A stretch of DNA of 7,692 nt, from NCBI GenBank assembly GCA_030042955.1, contig JASHYQ010000303.1:1-7692 (forward strand). The letters are read 5' to 3'. The translations under genes were made by a program, and so were the position numbers. Position 1 is the first letter of the stretch, and each line of letters begins with the position of its first letter. This document shows positions 6,521 through 7,692 of the stretch, piece by piece. A model generated the notes under the pieces. It had not been told where the DNA came from. It did no database searches and saw only the letters and a list, made by a program, of their open reading frames with translations. Source of the stretch: Thermoplasmata archaeon. GTDB taxonomy: Archaea; Thermoplasmatota; Thermoplasmata; Lutacidiplasmatales; UBA184.

Positions 6521-7445
6521 AGCCGAACCGCTCGACCGCGACCGCGCCGCACGCCGGGCAGTAGGTGTGCTCGAGCGGGTGGCCCCAGACGTTGCCGAGG
6601 TAGACGTACTCGAGCCCCTCGGCCTTCGCGACCGCGTGCAGGCGCTCGAGGGTGGCCACCGGTGTCTCGGGAAGGTCCATCATATGGTAGTCCGGGTGGA
6701 AGCGCAACAGATGGAACGGGGTCGAAGGACCGAGGCGGTCGACGACGTGACGGGCCAGCTTGCGCGTCGCCTCGTCCGACTCGCCGACCTGCGGGACGAT
6801 GAGGTCGGTGATCTCGACGTGGACGCCGCGGTCCTGGAGCGCGGCCGACGTTTCGAAGATCGGCTCGGGGCCCTTCGCGCTGATGTACTTGCGCATGAAC
6901 CCGGGCTCGCCGCTGCCCTTGAAGTCGATGCTGATCGCGTCGAGCTCGGGGGCGATCAGGTCGACCGCCTCCGGGGTCATGTAGCCGTTCGTGACGAAGT
7001 TCGCGAAGAGGCCGGCGCGGTGCGCCTCGCGCATCAGGTCGACTGCGTACTCGGCGAAGACCGTCGGCTCGTTGTAGGTGAACGTCATCCCCGCGCACCC
7101 GAGCCGGACCGCCTGGCGGGCGGCCGACTCGGGCGAGAGCGGGCGGCCCACGATCTCGCGTTCCTGGGAGATCTCCGCGTTCTGGCAGTACTGGCAGCGC
7201 CAGTTGCACCCCACGGTCCCGATCGAGTAGACGCGGGTCCCGGGCCGGTAGTGCGAGAGCGGTTTCTTCTCGACCGGGTCGACCTGGATCGCCGACGCGA
7301 TCCCGTAGCTGAGCAGGACGAGGCGCCCGCCCACGTTCTTCCGCACGAAGCAGAACCCGTGCGAGCCGTTGGGGATCGAGCAGTAGCGGGCGCACGCCGT
7401 GCACCGGACCTTCCCGCCGTCCTGGGTCTCGAACAGCGTCGCGAC
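6396..7445 (-). CDS. amrS: AmmeMemoRadiSam system radical SAM enzyme (AmrS-like), 5' end lacking a start codon
   Basis: About 350 family-like residues. Reading on the minus strand: an N-terminal Cys cluster C-x2-C-x3-C-x9-C (codons at ~7403, 7394, 7382 and 7352); 'VDPVEKKPLSHY'; the radical SAM motif 'GCNWRCQYCQN' (CX3CX2C, cysteines at ~7208, 7196, 7187) that holds the 4Fe-4S cluster cleaving SAM; 'TFTYNEPT'; 'FVTNGY'; 'DFKG'; 'LRFHPDY'; and a C-terminal zinc-ribbon-like CPAC...CRGC (~6560, 6551, 6482, 6473). This order is that of the radical SAM member of the AmmeMemoRadiSam set, whose partners are Memo-like and AMMECR1 proteins; neither lies in the window and the reaction is not established. 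Family homology begins at 'ATLFETQDGGKVRC' (~7442). No ATG, GTG or TTG lies in frame near there; the nearest in-frame start is a GTG at 7679 inside the opposite gene copy. The true 5' end therefore seems missing. Confidence 0.9.
   Translation of the reverse strand, partial: VATLFETQDGGKVRCTACARYCSIPNGSHGFCFVRKNVGGRLVLLSYGIASAIQVDPVEKKPLSHYRPGTRVYSIGTVGCNWRCQYCQNAEISQEREIVGRPLSPESAARQAVRLGCAGMTFTYNEPTVFAEYAVDLMREAHRAGLFANFVTNGYMTPEAVDLIAPELDAISIDFKGSGEPGFMRKYISAKGPEPIFETSAALQDRGVHVEITDLIVPQVGESDEATRKLARHVVDRLGPSTPFHLLRFHPDYHMMDLPETPVATLERLHAVAKAEGLEYVYLGNVWGHPLEHTYCPACGAVAVERFGFTIRSWNLDAQNRCRGCGHAIPIVGRLSADYVPAFATPTPI
7065..7287 (-). repeat. Left arm of a 223-bp imperfect inverted repeat within the radical SAM genes
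   Basis: This arm pairs with 7470-7692 about a centre at 7378.5, without insertions or deletions. By hand I count about 34 mismatches in 223 positions (~85% identity). It includes perfect blocks of 50 bases (7177-7226) and 24 bases (7264-7287). It encodes 'QVDPVEKK' through 'TYNEP' of the minus-strand enzyme. The right boundary of homology in the partner lies beyond the window. Confidence 0.9.
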
Positions 7446-7455
7446 GTGAGCGCTG

Positions 7456-7692
7456 CGCGCGGCGGCGACCCAGGTCGACCCGGTCGAGAAGAAGCCGCTG
7501 TCGCACTTCCATCCCGGTGCCCGCGTCTTCTCGATCGGGACCGTGGGGTGCAACTGGCGCTGCCAGTACTGCCAGAACGCCGAGATCTCCCAGGAGAGCG
7601 AGATCGTCGGGCGGGCGCTCTCGCCGTCGGAGGCCGTCCGGAGGGCGCGCGAGCTCGACTGCCAGGGCGTGACGTTCACCTACAACGAGCCG
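7456..7692 (+). pseudogene. Second, diverged AmrS-like radical SAM gene fragment, 5'-truncated and cut by the window end
   Basis: Plus-strand frame 7450-7692 is open to the window edge and reads 'RAAATQVDPVEKKPLSHF', 'PGARVFSIGTVGCNWRCQYC', 'QNAEISQESEIVGRALSP' and ends 'TFTYNEP'. Over 74 aligned residues it matches the minus-strand enzyme at about 59 positions (hand count), with no gaps and the CX3CX2C cluster intact. The ~50-60 N-terminal residues with the first Cys cluster are absent: an in-frame TGA lies at 7447-7449, and the preceding DNA codes for the other copy's N-terminus on the opposite strand. The frame has no start codon before the SAM motif. It may be a decayed duplicate, one half of a rearrangement, or part of an intact gene joined here by mis-assembly. 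Confidence 0.8.
7470..7692 (+). repeat. Right arm of the same inverted repeat
   Basis: Partner of 7065-7287; the 50-base perfect block is at 7531-7580 and the 24-base block at 7470-7493, which begins beside the palindrome GGTCGACC (7473-7480). The arms flank a 182-base loop (7288-7469) that is almost entirely the N-terminal coding segment of the minus-strand copy. The repeat is still running at the window edge. Confidence 0.9.

Noticed and set aside
7446..7679. N-terminal extension of the minus-strand radical SAM gene to a GTG at 7679
   Set aside because: These ~78 codons are simply the antisense of the plus-strand radical SAM copy and match nothing in the family's N-terminus.
1..7692. CRISPR arrays, tRNA or rRNA genes, insertion sequences
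   Set aside because: I found no regularly spaced repeats, no cloverleaf-type sequence and no transposase-like frame. The only sizeable repeat is the radical SAM inverted pair, which is explained by gene homology.

Overview
This GC-rich 7.7 kb window looks archaeal, most likely from a high-GC member of the Thermoplasmatota. The main support is the long secreted protein. It carries a PKD/Ig-like module with the 'WSGLPP-C ... TC-PT-SGTYSV-V-LTDS-G' pattern and C-terminal 'GLP-GT-W' beta repeats, both common in surface proteins of that phylum. An archaeal-type NMN adenylyltransferase and an AmmeMemoRadiSam radical SAM enzyme fit as well. The taxonomic call is inference; no rRNA or tRNA gene is visible.

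Layout, left to right. (1) 1-199: no recognisable gene, several short palindromes. (2) 200-970 (+): pirin-family double cupin. (3) 971-1283: non-coding gap between convergent genes. (4) about 3785-1284 (-): ~833-residue secreted or membrane-anchored protein with an N-terminal hydrophobic helix, a large globular domain, PKD-like modules and three C-terminal beta repeats. (5) 3786-4091: divergent promoter region with a palindrome across a TATA-like element. (6) 4092-4661 (+): NMN adenylyltransferase with an Arg-rich tail, probably TTG-initiated. (7) 5496-4783 (-): uncharacterised multi-pass membrane protein. (8) 5624-6520 (+): class I SAM methyltransferase whose last ~40 codons run antisense into the next gene. 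(9) about 7445-6396 (-): AmmeMemoRadiSam radical SAM enzyme. (10) about 7456-7692 (+): a second, diverged, 5'-truncated copy of the same radical SAM gene in the opposite direction, cut by the window end.

The genes alternate in strand and are largely monocistronic, so no operon or multi-gene pathway is evident. They look like individual housekeeping or accessory genes: NAD synthesis, cupin, methylation, radical SAM chemistry, surface protein.

The most striking feature is at the right end. Two ~85% identical, gap-free, inverted segments of the radical SAM gene (7065-7287 and 7470-7692, with a 50-bp perfect core) flank a 182-bp loop holding the only N-terminal coding segment. Neither copy has an intact 5' end at the junction. 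This is either a real inverted duplication or rearrangement, or a chimeric assembly join between related sequences. A second oddity is the methyltransferase tail: a CTAG that would close both convergent genes lies one frame away, suggesting a frameshift near 6381-6392.
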